From the IMG/VR virus record IMGVR_UViG_3300000117_000118, positions 1-33,538 of that record: a DNA stretch of 33,538 bases; one strand, 5' to 3'. How positions within the stretch are numbered: position 1 is the first letter of the stretch; each line of letters begins with the position of its first letter. Position numbers and translations under genes: made by a program. The stretch is from a virus. Positions 1-7,768 of this stretch are shown one piece after another. Under the pieces are notes generated by a model. That model did not search any database. It was not told the DNA's origin and saw only the letters and a list, made by a program, of their open reading frames with translations.

Positions 1-618
1 CGTTAACGCTATACCCGTCGAGCCTCCCGAAAAGCTCAGTGTGGGTGTCCAAGTTCCAGTCTGATAAAAAGCGTCAAAATCAAGCCACGCACCCGAATTC
101 AGCATGCCACAGAGTGGGACCTCGTTGGCTGCGGTGCCTACGTTGGGTATTTCAAGCGTGGTTTTCCCTTCATCAACCGTGCCTTTTCCATCAAGGATGT
201 TTGCAACGTCAGGAACCTTCTGCCAGATCGAACCATCATAAACCACGGCATCTCCAGCAGTAAAACTGATTGATCCTGCTCCAAAGTTTACGGAACCAGA
301 ATCAGATGCGTAATAGGTGTATCCTGCTGTACCTGATCCATTGGCAAGCGTTGGTGTGTTACTGGATGCTGCCCAAGTCCCTTGATAGCTAAAAGCTGAA
401 GCAGGCCATTGACTTGAATCAACCTTGTTTGATGCATCAAGGGTGGCAAGTTTGTAAGTGCTCGGAGCAGCATTAAACTCATCAGCAACAGTGCTGAGAA
501 AATCCGATTTTTCTATTTTCCTTGCTCCGCCTATAGACCCCGAAAGCATGATGAAGTCATCAGCATTTAGGCTGCTCGCACTGTTTGGTAAATCTTTGAC
601 TCGTATGTAAGTTGGCAT
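1..618 (-). CDS. Tail-fibre-like structural protein, 3' end outside window
   Basis: Open frame from an ATG at 618 that runs off position 1 with no stop, giving 206 visible residues. It begins MPTYIRVKDLPNSAS and continues with Ser/Gly/Thr-rich sequence. Near the edge is a GTWTPTLSFSGGSTG segment, a pattern common in phage tail-fibre and other virion fibre proteins (family knowledge, weak homology by eye). The N-terminal part is typical of the virion-attachment end of a fibre, and the missing C-terminus would hold the receptor-binding part. It lies downstream of the capsid genes, after a 54-codon gene. A head fibre is an alternative. Function is inferred from composition and position. Confidence 0.55.
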   Translation of the reverse strand, partial: MPTYIRVKDLPNSASSLNADDFIMLSGSIGGARKIEKSDFLSTVADEFNAAPSTYKLATLDASNKVDSSQWPASAFSYQGTWAASSNTPTLANGSGTAGYTYYASDSGSVNFGAGSISFTAGDAVVYDGSIWQKVPDVANILDGKGTVDEGKTTLEIPNVGTAANEVPLCGMLNSGAWLDFDAFYQTGTWTPTLSFSGGSTGIALT

Positions 619-632
619 TTTTTTTCAAATGT

Positions 633-797
633 TTAATCTTCGCTGAAGGCATGAATCACCGTGCCGTCATCAGTGATTATCAATTGTTCGCTGATTTGTG
701 TCTCAATCGGGTTATATGTGCCTTCCTGACTAATAGCCTCTGATCCTGCTTGTCGCAGAATGTCAATGATTGCAAAACCTAATCCGAAAAGACTCAT
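633..797 (-). CDS. Small conserved-position protein, 54 aa
   Basis: ATG at 797 overlaps the TGA of the upstream 103-aa gene (ATGA overlap), and the frame ends at TAA 633-635, 14 nt before the fibre gene. The product begins MSLFGLGFAIIDILRQAG and has an acidic C-terminus. The N-terminal 15 residues are hydrophobic, and the rest is polar. I do not recognise a family. Coding status rests on tight coupling within the structural operon and the overlap style shared by many genes here. Confidence 0.6.
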   Translation of the reverse strand: MSLFGLGFAIIDILRQAGSEAISQEGTYNPIETQISEQLIITDDGTVIHAFSED

Positions 798-1105
798 GTG
801 GCTGAAGCAAGCAGACCGTGAATCGGTCCAGTTGAGGTGACTTGAATTGCTGTTATATTATACGGCAAGAATGATCCTGCTGGATAAGTTCCTGCAAGAT
901 TGCCTTCAGCACCTGTTGCTGTCGCACTTGCCACGGTTGCGTCACCGTAAAAATAAACGCCTAGCAAATTCAGCCCCGTGTAGCTTGTGCCTGATGCAAG
1001 GACTTTGGGACGGTATGGTCCATTGCTTAAATTGATTTTGGAGAGAACATCAAACTCTGTATCCTCTGCTTGAATGAGTGGGGCTGAAAAATCTCTGCTT
1101 GGCAT
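794..1105 (-). CDS. Probable virion structural protein, 103 aa
   Basis: ATG at 1105. The protein is rich in Ala, Gly, Ser and Thr with little charge, as is usual for small virion proteins. It lies directly downstream of the major capsid gene, separated from it by a stem-loop at 1128-1158. I do not recognise a family. Position suggests a head decoration, head-fibre base or minor capsid component. It overlaps the following 54-codon gene by 4 nt, so the two are probably translationally coupled. Confidence 0.6.
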   Translation of the reverse strand: MPSRDFSAPLIQAEDTEFDVLSKINLSNGPYRPKVLASGTSYTGLNLLGVYFYGDATVASATATGAEGNLAGTYPAGSFLPYNITAIQVTSTGPIHGLLASAT

Positions 1106-1127
1106 ATCAGTTTTTTAAATTTGTAAG

Positions 1128-1158
1128 CATGGGGTACAGAATTAACTGCACCCCATGC
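1128..1158 (-). terminator. Stem-loop downstream of the major capsid gene
   Basis: In minus-strand RNA this is a 13-bp stem (outer GCATGGGGT/ACCCCATGC, inner GCAG/CUGU) with a 5-nt loop. One pair is G-U in the minus-strand RNA but a mismatch in the plus-strand RNA, so the minus transcript is the more likely user. The tail (TTACAAATTT) is not a strong U-run. It may be a leaky terminator or 3'-end stabiliser that raises capsid mRNA over downstream genes. Confidence 0.6.
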
Positions 1159-1178
1159 ATGGTTGGCGATTAGTGGAC

Positions 1179-2093
1179 TTAGCTGGAGGTAACTGTGAGA
1201 CGCTTGACGCCTTCAGAGTTTGTGATCGCGAATTGTCTGTTCCAGTCCACTGCGACAATATCGGATCGAGAACCTTCCTCACGGTAAGTTCTCACGGATG
1301 TGATTCCACCACGACCAGTTGTGAAGGTCTTGGCGAATGATGGATCTTCCATGGTTGGGTTTTGATCAGCATAAAACAAGAAAACGTCAGATCCAACGAA
1401 TCGTGCTTTACTCTTGGTTGCTTGTGGTTGTGCTGAATTGTAAAGCAAACCACCGATCTGAATTTCGCAAGGGAAAATCAGAACATTGCTAACCATGTCC
1501 CGTGTAATGCTGGCAAAACCAGACTTGAATCGAGCCTGAGTTTTAGCGTTGTCACGCATGATCTGCCAAGCAAGGGTTCCCATCAGAATGCGATTAGGTC
1601 TGCGACCCAATGCAGTTTCCAATGCTACCAACTGCTCGTCGAGCTGTTCGATAGGATCAGTACTTGCGTTCCAAGTTCCTTTGCCACCTTCAGCAGATAC
1701 GTTTGCTTTGATGTAGGTGAATAGATCCTTTTCATTGCTCAAGGTTGCGGATGAAAGCAAAGAACGAACTTTGCTCTGCTGCAACCCGACAAGATCAGCA
1801 GTGTCTTCACGCTCGAAATCATCAATCGGATTTTCCAAAGCATGAGGCTCAAGGTTCAACTGACCGTCAGAGGCTAACCAAGGAATCCTTGTTGCAGGTC
1901 CACCGATTGCTCGTTGGGTTTCGTATGTCTGCCATGAGTTGACTTCATTGTAGATCTTGTAGCGACTCCTTGCGGATGGTGCCACAACCTGTGGGGCAAT
2001 AAAGTTTGCCTGTGAAGACTCAAGATCTGGTATGATCGCTTGAGCGTATGACGTTAGTAATGGGTTTCCTGATGCGCTGCTTATTGCACTCAT
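1179..2093 (-). CDS. Major capsid protein (HK97-fold, probable)
   Basis: A 304-aa protein in the right place for the major capsid subunit: after protease/scaffold and decoration genes. It has a mixed alpha/beta composition with no signal peptide or membrane segment. The sequence resembles phage major capsid proteins of Mu-like head modules, with a middle segment of the kind LETALGRRPNRILMGTLAWQ and a C-terminal region ending in short beta-strand-like stretches. Assembly would be with the 131-aa decoration protein and the gene-internal scaffold. No frameshift or truncation is visible. The length is typical of this head family. Confidence 0.85.
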   Translation of the reverse strand: MSAISSASGNPLLTSYAQAIIPDLESSQANFIAPQVVAPSARSRYKIYNEVNSWQTYETQRAIGGPATRIPWLASDGQLNLEPHALENPIDDFEREDTADLVGLQQSKVRSLLSSATLSNEKDLFTYIKANVSAEGGKGTWNASTDPIEQLDEQLVALETALGRRPNRILMGTLAWQIMRDNAKTQARFKSGFASITRDMVSNVLIFPCEIQIGGLLYNSAQPQATKSKARFVGSDVFLFYADQNPTMEDPSFAKTFTTGRGGITSVRTYREEGSRSDIVAVDWNRQFAITNSEGVKRLTVTSS

Positions 2094-2114
2094 TATTTTT
2101 CCTTTGTTTTACGA

Positions 2115-2510
2115 TTAAGCAGTCACACCAGAAACGTCGAGAAGACGTGCTTTAATCATGGCACTATTGCTGCCTGATTCCAAAGCTTGTGCTGCAAAGT
2201 TTTTGCTCGATGCTGTAGCCTTCCAAGTCCCATCAGTATGGGTTCCCAGAAAGGTTCCTGCATTTACAGTTCCAGCAGTGCTGTGAAGTTTGACATAAAT
2301 CACTGCATCGATTCCTGCCAATGCTACACTTGACTTGCTACCTGCTGCTGCACCATCAGTGATTACCCCGACTGTATCAACTGCAGTCTGTGAAGTTTGA
2401 AGGGCTGCTTTGCCTGAAGAAAACTTCACGGCATAACCTTCCTTATCGGTTTGATCTTCGTTCGCTTCAAGCGTAACGAGTAACTGTTGTTTACTAATTC
2501 CGTATTGCAT
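2115..2510 (-). CDS. Capsid decoration / cement protein, DUF2190-like
   Basis: A 131-aa protein rich in Ala, Gly, Ser, Thr and Val with few charged residues. Motifs such as GVITDGAAAG and an Ala/Gly-rich middle match the DUF2190-like capsid cement proteins found next to Mu-like major capsid genes. It lies between protease/scaffold and capsid genes, the usual head-module order. It probably binds the outside of the capsid lattice after expansion. The assignment rests on composition, size and context. Confidence 0.7.
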   Translation of the reverse strand: MQYGISKQQLLVTLEANEDQTDKEGYAVKFSSGKAALQTSQTAVDTVGVITDGAAAGSKSSVALAGIDAVIYVKLHSTAGTVNAGTFLGTHTDGTWKATASSKNFAAQALESGSNSAMIKARLLDVSGVTA

Positions 2511-2524
2511 TTAAATTCCTTTGA

Positions 2525-2995
2525 TTAAGCTTTGAAAACGTCAGGTTGACTTTCACGAGCGAGACGAAAAGCGTCTTCACCAGAGATTGCTGGGTTCTTT
2601 GCCCTGATTTCGGAAACAGCAGCAAACATTAAATCTTTTGGATTCTTTGCGGTGACCTGATCAGGATTGTTTGGAGTGATTCTGCCAGTAAGTTCAGCAA
2701 CTTTGGCATTTACCTGAGATGGCATTGACTCGATGAATGTTTTTGCATTTTCCATATCACTAGCAGCAATTGCTTTCAATGACTGGATTGCTTTTTCATC
2801 CTTTGCGTTCAGCTTTCCTGAAGTAACAGCAGCATCAACCAGATCATTGATTGATCGGTCTTTTGCTTCTTTCTTCATTTTCTCTGATTCTTCTTCAGTG
2901 GCTTTATATTTAGCTTTGAGCTTATCCATTGCTTCACGCAATTCTTTGTTTTCAGCCTCAAGCTTTTCCATTTTCTTTTTTTCGTCTTCCGACAT
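2525..2995 (-). CDS. Nested scaffold protein from internal start
   Basis: Inside the protease gene, an in-frame ATG at 2995 begins MSEDEKKKMEKLEAENKELR. It is preceded by AAAGGA with a 7-nt spacer (AAAGGAACCAAACATG), better than most starts here. The resulting 156-aa protein is the coiled-coil scaffold half, with the same stop as the full protein. Separate production of a scaffold from an internal start is established for Mu Z and lambda Nu3. Use of this start is inferred from the ribosome-binding site and the domain boundary. Confidence 0.6.
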   Translation of the reverse strand: MSEDEKKKMEKLEAENKELREAMDKLKAKYKATEEESEKMKKEAKDRSINDLVDAAVTSGKLNAKDEKAIQSLKAIAASDMENAKTFIESMPSQVNAKVAELTGRITPNNPDQVTAKNPKDLMFAAVSEIRAKNPAISGEDAFRLARESQPDVFKA

Positions 2996-3562
2996 GTTTG
3001 GTTCCTTTGTTTTTGCGTTGGATTCGGTTGGCAATTGTGAGGCCGAAACGAATCGTAAATCTGTATTTGAAATATCTTTAGCAGCCATGACTGCTGCAAT
3101 TTCCCTGAAGGCAGGACGGTTAACCAATCCACCTGCATTAGGAGTTGTGCCTATGACTTTACCTTTTGAGTCAGTAAGAAACGTAGGAGAAAAACGCTTG
3201 TAGCTTCCACCTTTTAGAGCTTCAGCACCTTCGGCAGACCATTTGACTTTTGCACGTATCCCTCCATGGTCAGGATCATCTCCACCCCAAAAGAAACCCT
3301 GCACCCATCCTGATGCATTTTCATCTGAGTGATTAAAATCGATGTAAGTGTCAAAACCTTGAGCCTTAATTTCCTCAAGGGACTTATTCAAAGAATCAAT
3401 AATATCTTCGGTAACTGTGACGGTTAGCTTTGTGGGCTTGCCATCTTTAGAAGCATTGATTGTATGCTCACCTGCTGGCATCCACTGAATGTCCGCTGGC
3501 ACATTTCCCTCGACATGAATCTCATTGCCGTAACTAGCATTGATTTTTGCAAATGTAATCAT
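2525..3562 (-). CDS. Mu I-type prohead protease with C-terminal scaffold
   Basis: A 345-aa protein with two parts. Residues 1-170 match the Mu-like prophage I protein family: an IDFNHSD segment (74-80, candidate catalytic His78), GWVQGFFW, a YKRFSPTF segment (candidate Ser125) and NAGGLVNRPAF. Residues from about 189 onward are a charged, coiled-coil scaffold-like region rich in Lys and Glu. This is the protease-plus-scaffold layout known from Mu I/Z and lambda C/Nu3. It would cleave scaffold and capsid proteins during prohead maturation. An internal start for the scaffold alone is given separately. The start overlaps the upstream stop by 4 nt. Confidence 0.85.
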   Translation of the reverse strand: MITFAKINASYGNEIHVEGNVPADIQWMPAGEHTINASKDGKPTKLTVTVTEDIIDSLNKSLEEIKAQGFDTYIDFNHSDENASGWVQGFFWGGDDPDHGGIRAKVKWSAEGAEALKGGSYKRFSPTFLTDSKGKVIGTTPNAGGLVNRPAFREIAAVMAAKDISNTDLRFVSASQLPTESNAKTKEPNMSEDEKKKMEKLEAENKELREAMDKLKAKYKATEEESEKMKKEAKDRSINDLVDAAVTSGKLNAKDEKAIQSLKAIAASDMENAKTFIESMPSQVNAKVAELTGRITPNNPDQVTAKNPKDLMFAAVSEIRAKNPAISGEDAFRLARESQPDVFKA

Positions 3563-4131
3563 TCTTGTGCTGCGATTGTTTCAAGTTCCTCATAAACCCC
3601 CTCTGAAAAAGCTTCCATAATTTCTTCATCAGTTGGTAAAGCGTTTTTATTTGGCTTTTGATTAACAACCTCTTTCAGCAAATAGTGAGGTTTTATTTCA
3701 CCGTCAAGGTTTTCTGCTAATAAAAAATTACCTTTTTTGCTTTTGATCCTGAAAAGCCTCTTGCCAGTTTCCTGTTCAAAAACAGAAACACGCTTGTCAT
3801 AAGCTTGTTTTGAGATCGGGATTGTTAAAAATTTGACCCTTTTTGCCCTTATCATTCCCCCGTACAATTTTTGAGCGAAACGGAAATCAGTGATTGCAAT
3901 GAAAAGATCATCACCTTGCCAAACTGGAGGACGAACAGATGATCGGATTTGAGTCCAGAAGTTTGTTCTTCTTGCCCCTAACTTATTAGGTTCCTTTGCA
4001 TTTTTTAGGGCAAAATGCTTCCGCAAAGAGTCGTATACTTTGAAAGCTCCAACATAACTCAAGTCACGATAAGTTTTTTTTTCTGAAAGATCCTTAAGAT
4101 TTTTCGGGATCTCGATTTGCACTCCTATCAT
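3559..4131 (-). CDS. Virion morphogenesis protein, Mu gpG-like
   Basis: The ATG at 4131 (MIGVQIEIPKNLK) is chosen because AGAGGAA lies 8 nt upstream. A longer frame to 4275 would lie inside the portal gene. The product is 190 aa. Residues in the pattern YGGMIRAKRVKFLTIPIS and RLFRIKSKKGNFLL match phage virion morphogenesis / tail-completion proteins of the Mu gpG and P2 S type. These act at the head-tail interface or in tail completion. It overlaps the portal 3' end by 38 nt and the protease start by 4 nt, so it is likely co-translated. Confidence 0.7.
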   Translation of the reverse strand: MIGVQIEIPKNLKDLSEKKTYRDLSYVGAFKVYDSLRKHFALKNAKEPNKLGARRTNFWTQIRSSVRPPVWQGDDLFIAITDFRFAQKLYGGMIRAKRVKFLTIPISKQAYDKRVSVFEQETGKRLFRIKSKKGNFLLAENLDGEIKPHYLLKEVVNQKPNKNALPTDEEIMEAFSEGVYEELETIAAQE

Positions 4132-6112
4132 CAGGGAATTCCTCTGTAAAAGATTGAAGTCGATCAAATGCTCCATTAGCAGCAGCAGCACCCATTGCTG
4201 ATTCAAGTGAACCCTGCAACGCATCCTGATCCAGTGAGTCAAATAATTCAGGCATTGATTCCGCAAGTTCACCAATTGCCTCGATTACTTTTGCATCATC
4301 AATGCTTTCGTTCATTGCCATGGACATAACCTTAGCGAATGCAGGTCGTGCAGGGGCAAGCCACTCAGCAGATACTCCCGTGATTGACTCCATGACTGTA
4401 TCAACTAACCTGTCATTTTGTGCAGGAATCCCTTTGGCTTGCACCAATGAGTCATCACCACATCCGCAATCATCAGGCTCATCTTCGATTAGTCCTGTCC
4501 ATTCTGAAGCATCAAGCACATCCTGAACCGTCTTGCCCTTTTCCCACATTTTGCAGGACCAGTAACGAGGTTTCCACTTTGGACCAGCATCATCGCACTT
4601 GTGTCTGCTTCGGAAGTTTTTACGGTTTTGATCGTCATCTCGTTTGATTTCCATATTAGGATCACCAAACTTAACAAGAACGGTATTGCCTTTGTCATTT
4701 TTTACATAGACCCCGAACTTCTTTTTGTCACCTTTGGGAAGTCGAAAAGGATCGTTTAAATTAGCTTTGGGTTCCTTGGCTTGAACTGTATCTTTGCCGA
4801 AAAATGAAGGTTCAGGAACACTTTGCTTTATTACGGGTTCCCCGACTTCAGGTATGCGTATTTTGTGCCTTTCATAGATCTGATCTTGCGGCAATTCCAT
4901 CCCCATGCTTATGAGTATCTGATCCCTTGTTGCCATCTGGACGGGATCTTCAGCGGATTCAAATTTGGTTTCAAGATAAGGAACCTCATCAGTATTGCCG
5001 TAGTTTAAAGCAATCGTCCTACGAATAATTTGATCGTTTACATTTTGTGCTGCCCAATTGCAAGCATCCTGCAAGTTATCCAGCCTGACCGTAGCGTGAA
5101 CATCTCCCAATGCCCTCGACCCTGAATCACCTACATCGGTTGTCAATGTTTGCCCAAGTATTAAAATGTCGCACACTCGATCCGCTACGTTAATCAGATG
5201 ATTTTGTGGATTGTCAGTCCCTCCTTTTGCAGCCTCAAGCAATTGCACTTCCGACCCTTCAGGGATCATTGCGTAACCAGCAGCAGCCAAATCACGCAAC
5301 CATGCCTCTAAACTTGTTCGATCATTTTCAGAAAGGTTTTTGCCGTACTTGGCTACACGCAATGGAATCCCGAAAATTTGAGCGTAACGCATTAACCATT
5401 GACGCCCAAAAATCATGCCTGACCACCAAAATGCAAGAACCCTGCTGAATCCATAAGTAAGCGGATTACCTGATCTGGTCTTGTATCTTCCAACTAAAAA
5501 TTTAGCATCAGGCATTTCAACGTAACCACCAGCACCACCTCCACCAGTGCCAATATTACGCAACATGATTTCAGTCCCAGATGAGTCATATCCCCAATAT
5601 TTAGGATGCACCCAGTAGCTTGACTTTGGGCATATTTTACCATCTTGAACATCCCACATTATTTCCTGAATCGAGATACCTTTGCCAACAGCATCGCAAA
5701 GATCGTAAACCATATCTTCAAATCCGTTCTCATTTCGCTTCGGAACAGGACGCATGTTATCAATCACGTATCGCACGAATTCAGCTTTTTCTTGCGCTGA
5801 AGCAGTGGGTTCCTTGCCCTGTTCAGCAAACGGTTGCACAATGTATTGCGCTCTTGATGCTGCTTTTTTGATCTCATGTAGATTCTTGGCGAGTCGAGGC
5901 CAAGTGTCTTCCATGATGGAATAAAGATCGTTTAAGCTTTGAGGATCTCCCGTAAATGCAGACTGAAGCAATCCACGCACTTGTGCAGGATCTAGTTTCT
6001 CATTTAAAAACGGGTGAAACTTTTCATTAAAGCTTGGCATGATGATCCGCTCAGATACATCTGCCTTTTTTGATCCTCTTTTTCTGACTGCTTTCTTTAT
6101 TGCTTCTGGCAT
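4094..6112 (-). CDS. Portal protein, DUF935 (Mu gp29-like), with C-terminal extension
   Basis: A 672-aa protein. The first ~430 residues match DUF935 portals of Mu-like phages: a Trp/Pro-rich N-terminus, GISIQEIMWDVQDGK, and the GWVHPKYWG-like region. Portals form the dodecameric channel at the capsid vertex. Residues from about 460 form an extension not needed for a portal: a FGVYVKNDKGNTVLVKFGD segment followed at roughly 495-522 by a Cys/Trp-rich motif (RHKC...RYWSCKMW), then a DDCGCGDD segment and an acidic helical tail. Similar Cys/Trp motifs occur in other phage head proteins (from memory). The start is 1 nt after the terminase stop. Confidence 0.85.
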   Translation of the reverse strand: MPEAIKKAVRKRGSKKADVSERIIMPSFNEKFHPFLNEKLDPAQVRGLLQSAFTGDPQSLNDLYSIMEDTWPRLAKNLHEIKKAASRAQYIVQPFAEQGKEPTASAQEKAEFVRYVIDNMRPVPKRNENGFEDMVYDLCDAVGKGISIQEIMWDVQDGKICPKSSYWVHPKYWGYDSSGTEIMLRNIGTGGGGAGGYVEMPDAKFLVGRYKTRSGNPLTYGFSRVLAFWWSGMIFGRQWLMRYAQIFGIPLRVAKYGKNLSENDRTSLEAWLRDLAAAGYAMIPEGSEVQLLEAAKGGTDNPQNHLINVADRVCDILILGQTLTTDVGDSGSRALGDVHATVRLDNLQDACNWAAQNVNDQIIRRTIALNYGNTDEVPYLETKFESAEDPVQMATRDQILISMGMELPQDQIYERHKIRIPEVGEPVIKQSVPEPSFFGKDTVQAKEPKANLNDPFRLPKGDKKKFGVYVKNDKGNTVLVKFGDPNMEIKRDDDQNRKNFRSRHKCDDAGPKWKPRYWSCKMWEKGKTVQDVLDASEWTGLIEDEPDDCGCGDDSLVQAKGIPAQNDRLVDTVMESITGVSAEWLAPARPAFAKVMSMAMNESIDDAKVIEAIGELAESMPELFDSLDQDALQGSLESAMGAAAANGAFDRLQSFTEEFPDDRSANRDPEKS

Positions 6113-6113
6113 T

Positions 6114-7352
6114 TTAGAATCCTATTCCATGTTGTGCTGCTGATTTTTGGTTGCCCAATTTAAAACCTTTTGCGGATCGTATGATCCCGTCCGTATTTCC
6201 TCTACGCATTCTTTCCACTGCTAAAGCCAATGCCATGACTCCATCGTCATGCATTCCTTCTGGTGCAGAGTATTTTACACCTCCTCCTGCCATGTATTCA
6301 TAGCTAAAGCTTTCAAGCTCAGATTTTAAACTTACATCAAAAAACTTGACTCTGCTTTGCTGGATAGCAGCCCTAAGTCCCATCATCAAGGATTGTTTGC
6401 TGGTGCTTGAGAATTTGAAACCCTCAAAATTGTTCCCCTCCGCAATCAAATCCTCAACGATTGGATCACCAACTCCCGTGCTATCAACTAGTGCAGGGAC
6501 ATAATCAGTTTCTTTGATAATGCTTTCTTTTGTCTCTGCCCATGGCTTTTGAAAGCGAATGTTTTTGGTCTGGCAACCGTAATCATCAAGCCCAACGCCC
6601 CAAGTCCAGTCATGTGATTTTGCAAGATCCCAACCAAACCAAGCAGTTTGATGAAAACTTTGATCAATGAAGCAATGCCTAATTGCATCGACTCCAAAAG
6701 GATTTCCCCCATCATCAGCAGGAACTCCCAAATATTCCTGATTATAAATTGCTTCGGGAAGTTCTTTTTGTGCGTCTAAAAGTTCTGCTTCAAGATCGGG
6801 GATCGTAGGATTGTCCTTGGTGCCTAGTCTCCAGCTTATCCAATCATCATTTAATTTCTGCCCTCTCAGGAACATCTGGTGAAAGTAATTGTGACCTTTT
6901 GGAGTTCCCAAGACCCATGCCTTGCCTTTGTAATCGGTGAGAGTTGGGCGTATATCTTGTTCCCATTTAGTTTTTAAATCCCTGACAACGGAAGCTTCAT
7001 CAATGATCACTCCATGGTATTTTCGACCACGACCAGCGTCTGGTTTTTCAAGGGACCAGAAATCAATTCGTCCTCCATTGATGAGATGCACCTCTCTAGT
7101 GTGCTTATCAGTATTTTTTACTATTGGAGCAAGTTGGCGTGTGATCTCAGTCCATTGCTCTGACATGAGCTTGTAGGTTGGAGAAAACCAACCGTATGTC
7201 TTGCCAGCAATTCCTGAAAATAAAGCAATGTGAAGACCTAGCGTAGTTTTTCCAAAACGTCTTCCACACTGAAGAACATTGAAACGCTTTGCATGGTTGA
7301 GGATTTTGGCCTGACCAGAATGCGGTTCAGGAATGTTAATGTCCTTATTCAA
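6114..7352 (-). CDS. Terminase large subunit
   Basis: A 412-aa packaging motor. The Walker A motif is GRRFGKTT (30-37), Walker B is VIIDEA (115-120), and a coupling motif LGTPKGH lies near 148. The C-terminal RNase H-like nuclease has candidate metal-binding acids at Asp242 (GWDLAKSHD), Asp290 (LVDSTGVGD) and Asp369-370 (MHDDGVMAL). The length is normal. It cuts concatemeric DNA and pumps it through the portal encoded next. Its start overlaps the small subunit stop by 4 nt. Confidence 0.95.
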   Translation of the reverse strand: MNKDINIPEPHSGQAKILNHAKRFNVLQCGRRFGKTTLGLHIALFSGIAGKTYGWFSPTYKLMSEQWTEITRQLAPIVKNTDKHTREVHLINGGRIDFWSLEKPDAGRGRKYHGVIIDEASVVRDLKTKWEQDIRPTLTDYKGKAWVLGTPKGHNYFHQMFLRGQKLNDDWISWRLGTKDNPTIPDLEAELLDAQKELPEAIYNQEYLGVPADDGGNPFGVDAIRHCFIDQSFHQTAWFGWDLAKSHDWTWGVGLDDYGCQTKNIRFQKPWAETKESIIKETDYVPALVDSTGVGDPIVEDLIAEGNNFEGFKFSSTSKQSLMMGLRAAIQQSRVKFFDVSLKSELESFSYEYMAGGGVKYSAPEGMHDDGVMALALAVERMRRGNTDGIIRSAKGFKLGNQKSAAQHGIGF

Positions 7353-7768
7353 TTTTCAAGCCACTTGGGAAGTGATACTTCTTTTCCACCCATGGTAATG
7401 TTGACCGTAACTTCCCCTGAATTCTCAACTTCAACTTGCTCTTTCATTCCGCAAAAGTTCTTTAGGGCAAATTGAAGAAGTGAATCACGATCTTCCTTGA
7501 TTGCCCTTCGGAGTAGCTTCATGCGTAAGCTTTGAGAAGTTTTTGCCTTGCCCTTGCGATACTCAGCAGCAAATTCAGAATCAGGTTTGACGAACTCACG
7601 ATTTACGGTCTTCACTGAAATCTTAAGAATGCCAGCAATGTCTGCCTGAGTTAAACCTAGTTGACCGAATCCTTCTGCCATCTCTACTGGCAACGGTTTG
7701 TAAGGCTTTCCAGCTTTTCTGGTTTTTTTAGCAACTGCTCTATTTCCGTTAGTTTTTACAGATCTCAT
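7349..7768 (-). CDS. Terminase small subunit
   Basis: A 139-aa basic protein immediately before the large subunit. After a Lys-rich N-terminus it has an HTH-like segment (LTQADIAGILKISVKTVNRE, about 38-57) and then a helical oligomerisation region. That is the layout of small terminases, which recognise the packaging site on phage DNA. Its start overlaps the dioxygenase stop by 4 nt, placing a DNA-modification-type gene in the packaging operon. Confidence 0.85.
   Translation of the reverse strand: MRSVKTNGNRAVAKKTRKAGKPYKPLPVEMAEGFGQLGLTQADIAGILKISVKTVNREFVKPDSEFAAEYRKGKAKTSQSLRMKLLRRAIKEDRDSLLQFALKNFCGMKEQVEVENSGEVTVNITMGGKEVSLPKWLEN

Noticed and set aside
2733-3203. A 156-codon plus-strand open frame rich in Ser, Phe and Ala
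   Set aside because: It lies opposite the protease/scaffold gene, whose domains and ribosome-binding sites are clear. Its composition is what the complement of Lys/Glu-rich coding sequence gives.
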